A stretch of DNA of 64,000 bases from Cesiribacter sp. SM1 (GTDB lineage: Bacteria; Bacteroidota; Bacteroidia; Cytophagales; Cyclobacteriaceae): contig NZ_JAHXBU010000090.1 of assembly GCF_020178975.1 (NCBI RefSeq), positions 62,001-126,000 on the forward strand, in the 5' to 3' direction. The notes beneath the pieces are model-generated. The model had not been told where the DNA came from. It did no database searches and was given only the letters and a program-made list of their open reading frames with translations. Shown in pieces: positions 8,166 through 16,195 of the stretch (the first letter of the stretch is position 1; each line of letters begins with the position of its first letter). The translations under genes were made by a program, and so were the position numbers.

Positions 8166-8960
8166 TTACAAATCTTCTGGTTCGGGCTTGGAAGGTATAT
8201 GCAGATTGGCCACATAGCTGGCAGGCATGTGCTCATACTGCTGTATGATACTCGGATCGGGCTCCAGGTTGGCGCCTGTCAAGCCGCGCTGCGGAAACTT
8301 TATCTGCGAGAGCACATAGCGTATTGACTCCAGCCTGGCTTTTGCCTTGTCGTTGCCTTTCAGAATTACCCAGGGGCTGTATGGTGTATGCGTTGCTTCA
8401 AACATAAGCTCTTTGTAGCGGGTAAATTCATGCCACTTTTGCTGCGCCTTCATATCTACCGAGCTGATCTTCCACTGCTTAAGCGGGTTGATCTGCCGCT
8501 CTATCAGCCTGCGCTTCTGTTCTTCTATATCAATGCTGAACCAGAACTTGATGAGCTTCACCCCATCTTCTATAAGCATCTGCTCTACATGGGGCACCTG
8601 CTTCAGGAACAGCTGGTACTGTCCTTCGGTGCAGAAGCCCATCACTGGCTCCACCACAGCACGGTTGTACCAGCTACGGTCAAAGAACACAATTTCACCT
8701 GCATTGGGCAGCTCTTTCAGGTAGCGCTGAAAGTACCATTGCTCTTTCTCGAGCTCGGTTGGTTTGGGCAGGGCTACAATACGCATAGCCCTGGGGTTAA
8801 GAAAGTGTGTAAAACGGAAGATTGCACCCCCTTTACCAGCTGTATCCCTCCCCTCAAAGATAATCAGCACACGCTGATGTGTTTCCTGTACCCAGCGCTG
8901 CATCCGCACCAACTCAATCTGCAGCTTACGTAAGTCTGAGGCATATCTTCTGTCTTGCAT
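8166..8960 (-). CDS. ppk2: Polyphosphate kinase 2 (PPK2)
   Basis: A 264-residue single-domain PPK2. P-loop EGRDTAGKGG at 36-45; Walker B region FFDRSWYNR at 92-100, with the lid Arg/Lys pattern following (FSIDIEEQKRRLIERQ). Family reaction: reversible transfer of phosphate between inorganic polyphosphate and nucleoside di- or monophosphates in the cytosol. One-domain enzymes of this length are usually class I, which convert NDP to NTP, but class III members can also use AMP; the sequence alone does not settle that. It is followed by a weak hairpin and separated from smc by a repeat-bounded gap, so it is probably monocistronic. Confidence 0.93.
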   Translation of the reverse strand: MQDRRYASDLRKLQIELVRMQRWVQETHQRVLIIFEGRDTAGKGGAIFRFTHFLNPRAMRIVALPKPTELEKEQWYFQRYLKELPNAGEIVFFDRSWYNRAVVEPVMGFCTEGQYQLFLKQVPHVEQMLIEDGVKLIKFWFSIDIEEQKRRLIERQINPLKQWKISSVDMKAQQKWHEFTRYKELMFEATHTPYSPWVILKGNDKAKARLESIRYVLSQIKFPQRGLTGANLEPDPSIIQQYEHMPASYVANLHIPSKPEPEDL

Positions 8961-9071
8961 AGATGAGCAAAGCAGATTTTGTTTAGAAAATATATTTAAC
9001 TGAAAATTTGTGCTGAATTTAGCATTTCTTCTAAAACAATGCCCCTTGCCGTAATAAAATTGTTTGTTTTT

Positions 9072-9235
9072 AGGTATGGGGTATGAGGTACCAAGTGTGA
9101 ACTTGGCCGGTAATAACTGGAACCTGCCTGGGTGAAGGCAGGTTTATGATGAATAAAGTGTAGTAAGTTAAAAGAGCCTACACTGGAAACCCCGCACTAG
9201 CCAAGCCCATACCTCAAACCTCATACCCCACACCT
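9072..9235. repeat. 164-bp element with 18-bp terminal inverted repeats and three internal hairpins
   Basis: Left end 9072-9089 and right end 9218-9235 are inverted copies with 17 of 18 positions matching. Inside lie three perfect hairpins: CCAAGT/ACTTGG with a GTGA loop (9091-9106), a 9-bp stem AACCTGCCT/AGGCAGGTT (9121-9144) and GTGTAG/CTACAC (9158-9183). No open frame of note. It sits between ppk2 and smc, ending 3 bp beyond the smc stop. Size and form fit a MITE-like or REP-like element or a structured RNA; no second copy occurs in the window. Confidence 0.6.
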
Positions 9236-9237
9236 CT

Positions 9238-12200
9238 CTAATACTCCACCTCCAGCTCCCGTAAATCTACCGGCACTACGCGTGAAACGCCCTGCTCGAG
9301 CATGGTTACGCCATACATAATGTCGGTGCTGGCCATGGTGCGTTTGTTGTGCGTTACAATGATGAACTGCGACTCCTGCGAGAACTTGCGGATGATGTTG
9401 TTGAACTTGTCGATGTTGGCATCATCGAGCGGAGCGTCTACCTCATCGAAAATACAGAAAGGAGCCGGCTTCAGCAGGTAAATGCTGAAGAGGAGAGAGG
9501 TGGCGGTAAGTGTCTTTTCACCACCCGATAGCTGGTTAATGGTAAGCGGCCGCTTGCCTTTGGGCTTGGCTATGATATCGATGCTTGTTTCCAGCGGGTT
9601 ATCAGGGTCGGTTAGCTTAAGGTCACAATCATCTTCTTCGGTAAAGAGCGAGCGGAATACGCGTATAAAGTGCTCTTTGATCTGGTAAAAGGCGCTTAGG
9701 AAAGCCTCCTGGGCGGCAGAATCCAGCTGGCCCATGGTTTCCATCAGCGATTCCTGTGCGGTTACCAGGTCGTCGCGCTGGGCTGTGATAAACTGGTGGC
9801 GCTCCAGGATTTCCTGGTAAGCCTCCATGGCCATAGGGTTAATAGGACCGATCTTGTCTATTTTCTCCCGCACCGAACGCACCTCCTGCTGCAGTTCTGC
9901 CTCGCTTAGCAGCTCTTCTTCGGCCGACTGCTCCATAAGCGCTTCGGCATCCACATTAAACTCTACCGACAGGCGCTCTTTTACACTGGTGAGCTGCAGC
10001 TTATACTCGTTCTGGCGGTTTTGTAGCTCCATGATCAGGGCCTGGCTGCTTTCGCGGCGGCGCTGCAGTTCCCGGGCTTCTTTCTCCAGGGTATCGATCT
10101 GGCCACGAACCTCGTAGTAGTGACGCTCTGCTTCGTTCACACCTGCTTCTATAGATTCTTTTTCAGCATACATGTTCAGCAGCTCCTCATCGCCCAGTTC
10201 GCTGCGCTGCATCAGGCCTTCTATTTCTGATTCTGTATCGGCGAGGGCGGTGCTGTTACGGGATATGCGCTCCTGGCTGCTCTGCAGCGACTGCTCCTTA
10301 AAGCCGATCTCCTGCAACAGCGAGTTAAGCTTGTTTTCCTGCTGGTGAAACAGAATGTTCTGCTGGTTGAAGCGCGATGATTTTACGGCCAGTGCTTCAT
10401 TTTGCAGGTTCAGGTCGTCCTGGAGTTGTATGCTGCGCTCCTCCAGTGCCTGCAGTCTTTCTGCTACTGAGCTTGCTTCCGGGGCAATGTCGGCTATTTC
10501 TTCCTGCAGCAGCTCCATTTGCTGGCGCATATCTTCCTGGCGGGTAGCCTGGTTGCTCAGTAACTGCATAAGCTGCTCGTGGCGGGTACGTACCTGCACC
10601 AGCTCCTGCTGCAGAATGGACAGCTCGCGGCTGGTGGTCTCGATCTGCTGGCGCCGCGTGCTGCTTTTGAGTCTGCCAAGCTCGGTATGCTGCTCCTGCT
10701 GCAGTTTCTCCAGCCGGCTAACCTCTACCTGCAGTTGTTGAATCTCTGTCTGCAGTTTTTCCAGGTTTTTGGCCCGGCCAATCCGTTTGCCCTCGAACAT
10801 ACCAACAGAACCACCCAGCAGGCTGTAGCGACGTTTTATTAAGCGTCCGCTTTTGCTGATAATGGAGTAGCTGCCATTGCTTAGCTCAAAGCTATCGTCG
10901 GTAAGGGTAATAAAGGTATCTGTAAAAAGATGAGCGGTAAGGGCAGCATATTTGGCATCGGCCTCTACCACCGAGAGTGCTGGAATACAGCCTGCCGGTG
11001 CATTTTCTGCGGTAGCCATTGGTGCTGCAGGTGCCACCTGTTGCAGTGCATCCAGTACAAAAAACTGGGCCCTGCCCCGGGCTGCTGAATTCAGTAAAGC
11101 GGTAGCTTCCAGTGCCTGCTGCCAGTTATCCACTACATAGTGGTTCATCCAGGGTTCCAGGAAGGTTTCTACGGCAATCCTGTATTCCTCAGAGCAGGCA
11201 ATAATATCCGATAGGAGGGGCACATTTTTGCCCCAGTCTGTTTTTTTCTTCAGGTAGCGGATGGCCTCGGGGAAGCCCTCCAGGTTATCTACCAGGCTTT
11301 TGGTAAGGCTGTATTCATTCTGCTTTGCATCGAGCTGGCGACGGTTGTTTGCCAGGAGCTCCCTGTTTTGCTGCAGGCTGTTTTCCAGTGCTGCCAACTG
11401 CTGCTGCAGGTCGGTTTCTTCGCCCTTAAGCTTGTTTAAAAGCTCTTCTTTCTCCACCACCTCTTCCTGTACATCGGCCAGTTTATCTTCGAACTGCGAG
11501 AGGCTGCTGCTATGCTGGCTGCCTTCCTGCTGGGTTTTTTCCAGCTCCTGTCGCAGGGAGGAGTACTGTACCTGCTTTATCTCCAGCGATTTGTTAAGCT
11601 TAAAGGTCTGCTCCTGTAGCTGCCGCTGCTGGTTCGTAGCCAGACTGGCTTCCTGGCGCAGGTTATTGGTAATATTCTTTTGCTCCTCGTAGGCTTCCTT
11701 TAGCTCATCCAGGAGCAGTCCTGCTTCTGCCACCAGTTGCTCGGCAACGCTGCGCTCCTGGCTAAGGCTGCTGATGCTGAAAGCGGCACGCTCGTGACTT
11801 TGTTTGTCGTTTTGCAGCTGCTCCAGCAGGGAGTCGCGCTTATCGTTCAGGAAACGCAGGCGCTCATTCTTGATCTTTTTATCGCTCTCTACCTGACGTA
11901 TTTTAGCCACATGTTCGTTGAGGGTCTTCTGCCGGCTGCTTAACAGTTTTTCGCGGCTGATAAGGCTGGTTTTGGCTTCCTCGCCCAGGGCTTCTTTTTC
12001 TGCCAGCTGGGCATCCAGGGCTATTTTTCTGTCCTGCTCATCCTGCAGCTGCCTGTGCAGGCCCAGGAACCTGTCGGTATACTGGCTGATGGTCTGTCGG
12101 CCCAGGCGGAGGCTTAGCTTTTTGTATTCTTCCTTGAGGGCAAAGTAGCGCTCTGCCTGCTTGGCCTGTCGCTCCAGAGACTTTAGGTTTTTTTCGATCT

Positions 12201-12789
12201 CAAACAGCAGGTCCTTTACCCTTTCCAGGTCGGCATTGGTCTCTTCCAGCTTTTTGAGTGTTTCCTTCTTGCGTTTTTTGAATTTGGAAATACCGGCAGC
12301 TTCTTCGAAAAGGGCACGGCGGGAGCCTTCCTTATCATTGAGAAGCTCGTCTACCATCTTCAGTTCTATAATGGCATAGCTGTTAGAGGCAATACCAGTG
12401 TCCAGAAAGAGGTTGTTGATATCTTTTAGCCGGCAGGGTACGCCGTTGAGTTCGTACTCACTTTCGCCGCTGCGGTAGTAGCGGCGGGTTATGGTTACTT
12501 TGGAGTACTCGGTTGGCAGGAGGTTCTTGGTGTTGTCGAAAGTAAGCGATACTTCCGCCATCTGGCTGGGTTTGCGGTTTTTGGTGCCGTTAAAAATAAC
12601 GTTCTCCATTTTATCGCTGCGCAGGGCCTTGGTTTTCTGCTCGCCCAGCACCCAGCGTATGGCATCCACTACATTAGATTTACCGCATCCGTTAGGGCCC
12701 ACAATTCCTGTGATGCCTTCATCAAAATTGATAACTACCTTATCGCCAAAACTTTTAAAGCCTTTTATTTCTAACCGGGTAAGCCGCAT
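9238..12789 (-). CDS. smc: Chromosome segregation protein SMC
   Basis: Full-length SMC of 1183 residues. N-terminal ATPase half with Walker A GPNGCGKS at 31-38; long heptad-rich coiled coil (about 170-500); a hinge region (about 520-640); a returning coiled coil (about 670-1000); C-terminal half with the ABC signature LSGGEK (about 1085) and Walker B FDEVDAPLDDAN (about 1112-1123). The homodimer, with ScpA and ScpB encoded elsewhere, forms the ring that organises and segregates the chromosome. The ATG at 12789 is followed directly by MRLTRLEIKGFKSF, the classical SMC start. It is divergent from the 206-residue protein gene, with 222 bp between them. Confidence 0.98.
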   Translation of the reverse strand: MRLTRLEIKGFKSFGDKVVINFDEGITGIVGPNGCGKSNVVDAIRWVLGEQKTKALRSDKMENVIFNGTKNRKPSQMAEVSLTFDNTKNLLPTEYSKVTITRRYYRSGESEYELNGVPCRLKDINNLFLDTGIASNSYAIIELKMVDELLNDKEGSRRALFEEAAGISKFKKRKKETLKKLEETNADLERVKDLLFEIEKNLKSLERQAKQAERYFALKEEYKKLSLRLGRQTISQYTDRFLGLHRQLQDEQDRKIALDAQLAEKEALGEEAKTSLISREKLLSSRQKTLNEHVAKIRQVESDKKIKNERLRFLNDKRDSLLEQLQNDKQSHERAAFSISSLSQERSVAEQLVAEAGLLLDELKEAYEEQKNITNNLRQEASLATNQQRQLQEQTFKLNKSLEIKQVQYSSLRQELEKTQQEGSQHSSSLSQFEDKLADVQEEVVEKEELLNKLKGEETDLQQQLAALENSLQQNRELLANNRRQLDAKQNEYSLTKSLVDNLEGFPEAIRYLKKKTDWGKNVPLLSDIIACSEEYRIAVETFLEPWMNHYVVDNWQQALEATALLNSAARGRAQFFVLDALQQVAPAAPMATAENAPAGCIPALSVVEADAKYAALTAHLFTDTFITLTDDSFELSNGSYSIISKSGRLIKRRYSLLGGSVGMFEGKRIGRAKNLEKLQTEIQQLQVEVSRLEKLQQEQHTELGRLKSSTRRQQIETTSRELSILQQELVQVRTRHEQLMQLLSNQATRQEDMRQQMELLQEEIADIAPEASSVAERLQALEERSIQLQDDLNLQNEALAVKSSRFNQQNILFHQQENKLNSLLQEIGFKEQSLQSSQERISRNSTALADTESEIEGLMQRSELGDEELLNMYAEKESIEAGVNEAERHYYEVRGQIDTLEKEARELQRRRESSQALIMELQNRQNEYKLQLTSVKERLSVEFNVDAEALMEQSAEEELLSEAELQQEVRSVREKIDKIGPINPMAMEAYQEILERHQFITAQRDDLVTAQESLMETMGQLDSAAQEAFLSAFYQIKEHFIRVFRSLFTEEDDCDLKLTDPDNPLETSIDIIAKPKGKRPLTINQLSGGEKTLTATSLLFSIYLLKPAPFCIFDEVDAPLDDANIDKFNNIIRKFSQESQFIIVTHNKRTMASTDIMYGVTMLEQGVSRVVPVDLRELEVEY

Positions 12790-13011
12790 GAAATCCTCTT
12801 CTTTCTTCCCAACGTATGTGTTTACTTATGGATGGTGTTTTTGTAACAGGCTGCTGCCCCTGACGGGGAGGCGCTGAAACAGAAACGCCGGTAGCGCCAG
12901 AACCTTGCCCTTCTTTACATTTACTATTGTTCAGGCTAAATGCAAGGTTCCTCTGTGCTTTCTCCGCTACACAAACAGGTAAATTTAAAAGGATTTTGGT
13001 AATTTGCTGCT

Positions 13012-13632
13012 ATGGAAGATCTGCAGGTAATCATTTATATCATCTTTGGTATTATCTATCTTATTTTCGGCGCCCTTAAAAAGCGGCGGAAGGAGCAGAC
13101 AGGCACACCACCCATTTTCGATGAGGAGCCGGAGGTAGATCATCGTGAGGCTCCGCGGGTGCCCCATCACCAAGAGGCAGGATCTTTAGAGGAGCTGCTT
13201 GAGCGTTACGACCAGGCAGCACAGCGGGCAAAACGAAGGGCCTCAGAAAAAGTAGAAACCATGCAGGAGCAGGTGGATGATGAATTTATTCCTGTAGCCC
13301 CCCGGCAGCCTGTAATCAAAAATATGGAAGCAGAGGCACTGGAGCAGATGCAGCGCACCGAGCACCTTAAATCCTTACAGGAGTCGCTACCGGCTAAAGA
13401 CCGGGCCGAAATACTGGACCGTACCAGATCTGAGGCCATCAAGCCTAGGGTTGCAAGGCCTAAGGCAAAGAAAAAAGTAAAGGCAAAAGCATCGGAAAGA
13501 AGGTTTAAGCCTTATGATACCAGAAAGGCACCGCTGCCCCTTTCGCAGCAACTGAGGAAACTGGCGCACAGCAGGCAGGGAATGAAACAGGCTATTCTGA
13601 TGGCCGAGATCCTGAATCCTAAACATTTCTGA
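13012..13632 (+). CDS. Hypothetical single-span membrane protein, charged tail
   Basis: A 206-residue protein: one N-terminal membrane helix (about 6-22, VIIYIIFGIIYLIFGAL), a KKRRK stop-transfer, then a long hydrophilic cytoplasmic part rich in Glu, Arg and Ala with short coiled-coil stretches, a KAKKKVKAKAS basic patch and a conserved-looking end (RQGMKQAILMAEILNPKHF). Similar end motifs occur in uncharacterised Bacteroidota proteins that follow this layout. It is divergent from smc, but no function is implied. A palindrome-rich gap follows its stop. Confidence 0.75.
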   Translation: MEDLQVIIYIIFGIIYLIFGALKKRRKEQTGTPPIFDEEPEVDHREAPRVPHHQEAGSLEELLERYDQAAQRAKRRASEKVETMQEQVDDEFIPVAPRQPVIKNMEAEALEQMQRTEHLKSLQESLPAKDRAEILDRTRSEAIKPRVARPKAKKKVKAKASERRFKPYDTRKAPLPLSQQLRKLAHSRQGMKQAILMAEILNPKHF

Positions 13633-13719
13633 ATAAAAAGCAGCTCACACTCCCCGAGCTTTAAAATGCATTATCTCTGATAAACATGAAACATACTAAG
13701 TTTTAAGATGCCAGGATTT

Positions 13720-13765
13720 CTAATAAGAATGGCCTCTGGAGATCTCCAGAGGCCATTCTTATTAG
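13720..13765. repeat. Perfect 46-bp palindrome
   Basis: Two 23-bp arms (13720-13742 and 13743-13765) are exact reverse complements with no spacer, centred on GATC. No long T run follows on either strand, so it is not a typical terminator. It lies 87 bp past the stop of the 206-residue protein gene. Confidence 0.95.
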
Positions 13766-13775
13766 CAGTACATTA

Positions 13776-13847
13776 TTTGCGAACGCAGCGAAGCGGAGTG
13801 GGGGCGGACCATTTCGTGGTGCCTCCCGGGCCTCGGTAGCTCGCAAA
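13776..13847. other. 72-nt folded GC-rich element
   Basis: Closing stem TTTGCGA (13776-13782) with TCGCAAA (13841-13847) encloses three small hairpins: CGC/GCG near 13784-13795, GGGGGC/GCCTCC with inner ACCA/TGGT (about 13799-13826), and CCG/CGG near 13827-13837. Base composition is far more GC-rich than the flanks. The layout resembles a cloverleaf, but tRNA landmarks are missing on both strands. Confidence 0.5.
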
Positions 13848-13860
13848 AACTAACAGCTTG

Positions 13861-13904
13861 AAGCAAAAACAGCCTTGGGATAGTACCCAAGGCTGTTTTT
13901 GCTT
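13861..13904. terminator. Bidirectional terminator, 19-bp stem
   Basis: Arms 13861-13879 and 13886-13904 are exact reverse complements around a 6-base loop (ATAGTA). Each arm carries five A or T, so a T run closes the hairpin when read in either direction. It sits between the convergent 206-residue protein and lipoprotein genes and can end both transcripts. Confidence 0.92.
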
Positions 13905-13983
13905 ATTTAATCCCAAATTGAAATACGGGATGGCTTATGCTTAGAGATCTTTTACTAAGGGTAGTATATTTTAATTCCTACTA

Positions 13984-14316
13984 TTAGTTATTGTTTGTGT
14001 TGCCGCCTCCGGTATTGTTGTTGTCGATATTGGTGTCACCGCTGTCAGTTGGAACCGAACCTCCGCCGCTATTAGGGTTTACAGCATCGGGAGTGCCGTT
14101 GAACTGGCTGGTATCCTGGTTGCTGGTGTCAATATCTTTTACTGAAGGCTGGCGTGATTCATCTACATCGGCGCCATAGCCGTAATTACCATCTTCATTG
14201 ATATTGCCTCTCTCATTATCACTGCCGCAGGAACTTAGCAGCAGCATAGCTGTTACAGCACAAATTCCCAGCAGGCTGTTTAGCTGGTTCCTGAAATATT
14301 TTATTTTGATCATCAT
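13984..14316 (-). CDS. Small Asn/Asp/Gly-rich lipoprotein
   Basis: A 110-residue protein. Basic start, hydrophobic stretch and lipobox LLSSC with the lipidated Cys near residue 30; the mature chain is low-complexity, rich in Asn, Asp, Gly, Ser and Thr, and ends in NNNTGGGNTNNN. No fold or motif can be recognised. Two adjacent ATG codons (14316 and 14313) are equally good starts. Likely an envelope-anchored, unstructured protein; function unknown. Confidence 0.7.
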   Translation of the reverse strand: MMIKIKYFRNQLNSLLGICAVTAMLLLSSCGSDNERGNINEDGNYGYGADVDESRQPSVKDIDTSNQDTSQFNGTPDAVNPNSGGGSVPTDSGDTNIDNNNTGGGNTNNN

Positions 14317-14452
14317 ATGCTTCGTTTAAAAAATCTCTCAATCTGTTTTTAAAATGCAACGATCTGTTGCATGGATGTACAACCTGTAAAGCGCAGATTT
14401 GTTAACATTTGGAAGTGATTTTTAGGAGCATGTGCCCGGGGCTGCTGAAAAC

Positions 14453-14483
14453 AGGAATAGCCGGCTTATAGCCGGCTATTCCT
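14453..14483. repeat. 13-bp stem hairpin between lipoprotein and desaturase genes
   Basis: AGGAATAGCCGGC (14453-14465) and GCCGGCTATTCCT (14471-14483) are perfect reverse complements with a TTATA loop. No T run follows on either strand. It lies about 110 bp past the desaturase stop; it could stabilise the mRNA 3' end or be a weak terminator. Confidence 0.75.
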
Positions 14484-14560
14484 GAAGGTTGTAAATAATC
14501 TGGTTGTTGCAGTGCTTCAGTTGCTGAAGATGCCCCGGGTTTCAAACCACCCTTGTTTTC

Positions 14561-14611
14561 AGGCAGCTTTTGCCTTTAGGCAGCTTATGCCCTTAGGCAG
14601 CTTTTGCTTCA
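14561..14611. repeat. Three-copy 17-bp tandem repeat across the desaturase stop codon
   Basis: Units 14561-14577, 14578-14594 and 14595-14611 share AGGCAGCTTNTGCC/TTT. The unit at 14595-14611 lies in the last codons of the desaturase gene; the stop codon is at 14593-14595 and the other copies extend downstream of it. Confidence 0.9.
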
Positions 14612-15387
14612 GAAACCCTGTTCTGTTTCATTGGAACTGTTTTAGGCCTCATCCTGATCACTTTCAGGAAACTAAGCACTTTAACAGCGGGGAAAATAGG
14701 ATCTACTTCATACCACTTAACACCAAAGTTTGCGCGGTTTGGCAGTTTGTGGTGGTTGTTTTGGAACAGCTCTCCCAGCATCAGGAAATCAACTACCAGC
14801 GAGTTTCTGGACTTATCGTTGTTATCGAAATTAGAATAGCCGTATTTATGGCCGCTCCAGTTTACAATGGCACCATGAACCGGGCCGATCAGGAAGTGTA
14901 CCGGCAGTAAAGCATACATGGCCCAGTGTGTGCCGGGTAATTCAAATACACTGATGCACAGCACATAAAACACTACATAGAGCACACCCCAGGAGATCCT
15001 GCTCCAGCGGCTGCCGGCAAAACGGTCAAATGCCGGCCAGTCCGGAACATCCCTTACAAAACGTTCTTCCACTTTGGTGGTCTGCTCATAAATTTCATTA
15101 AAGATCTCTTTTGTATGCCACATCATGGTAAACACATTTTTGGTGTGATGTGGTGAGTGCGGATCTTTTGGGGTATCGGAATAGGCATGGTGCATTCTGT
15201 GCAGAATTGCATAGGCCCGCGGGCTCAGGTAGGAAGAGCCCTGGAAGATCCAGGTGAAAACATAAAATGCACGCTCCCAGAAGGGGCTCATGGTATACAT
15301 TTTATGTGCTGCATAACGATGCAGAAAGAACGTCTGGAAGAAAAGCGACAGATACCAGTGCGCTATAAAGAATAAAATAATGATCAC
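14593..15387 (-). CDS. Acyl-CoA / fatty-acid desaturase, membrane di-iron type
   Basis: A 264-residue integral-membrane desaturase. Three histidine boxes: HRYAAH at 23-28, HRMHH at 63-67 and NNHHKLP near 212, plus a further His in VNWSGHKYGY; these bind the di-iron centre that introduces a cis double bond (family reaction, usually delta-9, on acyl-CoA or acyl lipids). Membrane spans flank the boxes. No ATG precedes the first box in frame: the codon at 15387 is GTG, and an upstream TAA lies three codons before it, so GTG is the only sensible start. The C-terminus lies in a 17-bp tandem repeat. Confidence 0.92.
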   Translation of the reverse strand: MIIILFFIAHWYLSLFFQTFFLHRYAAHKMYTMSPFWERAFYVFTWIFQGSSYLSPRAYAILHRMHHAYSDTPKDPHSPHHTKNVFTMMWHTKEIFNEIYEQTTKVEERFVRDVPDWPAFDRFAGSRWSRISWGVLYVVFYVLCISVFELPGTHWAMYALLPVHFLIGPVHGAIVNWSGHKYGYSNFDNNDKSRNSLVVDFLMLGELFQNNHHKLPNRANFGVKWYEVDPIFPAVKVLSFLKVIRMRPKTVPMKQNRVSEAKAA

Positions 15388-15523
15388 TGTGAATTAATTT
15401 TAGTACTGTATTATGCAATAGGTTGTTTACCCGGGTTCCACACTGGGATACTACACCCGGCATACTTATGACAAGCACAGGGGTGAGATTGTGACAAAGT
15501 GTAATAATTTTTTTTTGAAAAAA

Positions 15524-16195
15524 TTATTCGCGGGTAAATACATAAGACAGAATGTTGGCTCCCATCTTTAGAGCCTGCTGCCGTTTCTCTTCCGGATCAT
15601 TATGCACCGTCTGGTCTTCCCAGCCATTGCCAAGGTCACATTCATAAGAATAAAAGCACACCAGCCGGCCCTCGTAGAACAGGCCAAAGCCCTGTGCGGG
15701 TTTGCCGTCGTGCTCATGCACTTTAGGCAGGCCCTTGGGAAATGAAAACTGCTGGTGGTAAATAGGATGGTTAAAAGGCAGCTCTACAAACTCCAGCTCC
15801 GGGAATACTTTTTTCATCTCCAGGCGCACATATTTGTCGAGGCCGTAATTATCATCAATATGTAAGAAGCCGCCTGAGAGCAGGTAGGTACGCAGGTTTT
15901 GGGCTTCCTGCTGTGTAAAAACCACATTGCCATGGCCGGTCATGTACACGTAGGGGTAGGAGTAAAGCTCTGGGCTGCCCGCCTCTACTACTGCATCGCG
16001 CTGCGAGATGCGGGTATTCAGGTGCTGATTGGCAAAGCTGATGAGGTTAGGCAGGGCAGTTTTGTTGGCATACCAGTCGCCACCGCCGCTGTATTTTAGC
16101 TTGGCAATTTGCAGGCCGGTGCCCTGCTGGGCCCACGATAGAAGGCTTGTCAGGCAGATCAGGAGGGTAAAGAAAATCGGTTTAATGAGCTTCAT
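15524..16195 (-). CDS. DUF4159 domain secreted protein
   Basis: A 223-residue exported protein: signal peptide ending SWAQ (about 23), then a DUF4159 domain with IAKLKYSGGGDWYANKTALPNL, YVYMTGHGNVVFT and GGFLHIDDNYG. The fold resembles class I glutamine-amidotransferase-like domains; no catalytic role is established. In other Bacteroidota it often lies near MoxR/VWA genes, which are not seen here. Its start overlaps the end of the HAD phosphatase gene by 14 bp, so it is the last gene of a three-gene operon. Confidence 0.9.
   Translation of the reverse strand: MKLIKPIFFTLLICLTSLLSWAQQGTGLQIAKLKYSGGGDWYANKTALPNLISFANQHLNTRISQRDAVVEAGSPELYSYPYVYMTGHGNVVFTQQEAQNLRTYLLSGGFLHIDDNYGLDKYVRLEMKKVFPELEFVELPFNHPIYHQQFSFPKGLPKVHEHDGKPAQGFGLFYEGRLVCFYSYECDLGNGWEDQTVHNDPEEKRQQALKMGANILSYVFTRE

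Noticed and set aside
8388-8933. A 181-residue open frame antisense to ppk2
   Set aside because: ppk2 has full Walker A and B motifs; the antisense frame shows no features.
12870-12898. GGCGCT/AGCGCC hairpin between smc and the divergent gene
   Set aside because: Six-bp stem with a 17-base loop in a GC-rich region; too weak to claim as an operator or attenuator.
13776-13847. A tRNA gene
   Set aside because: Size and a 7-bp closing stem fit, but no T-loop TTCRA, no 7-base anticodon loop and no D-loop GG on either strand.
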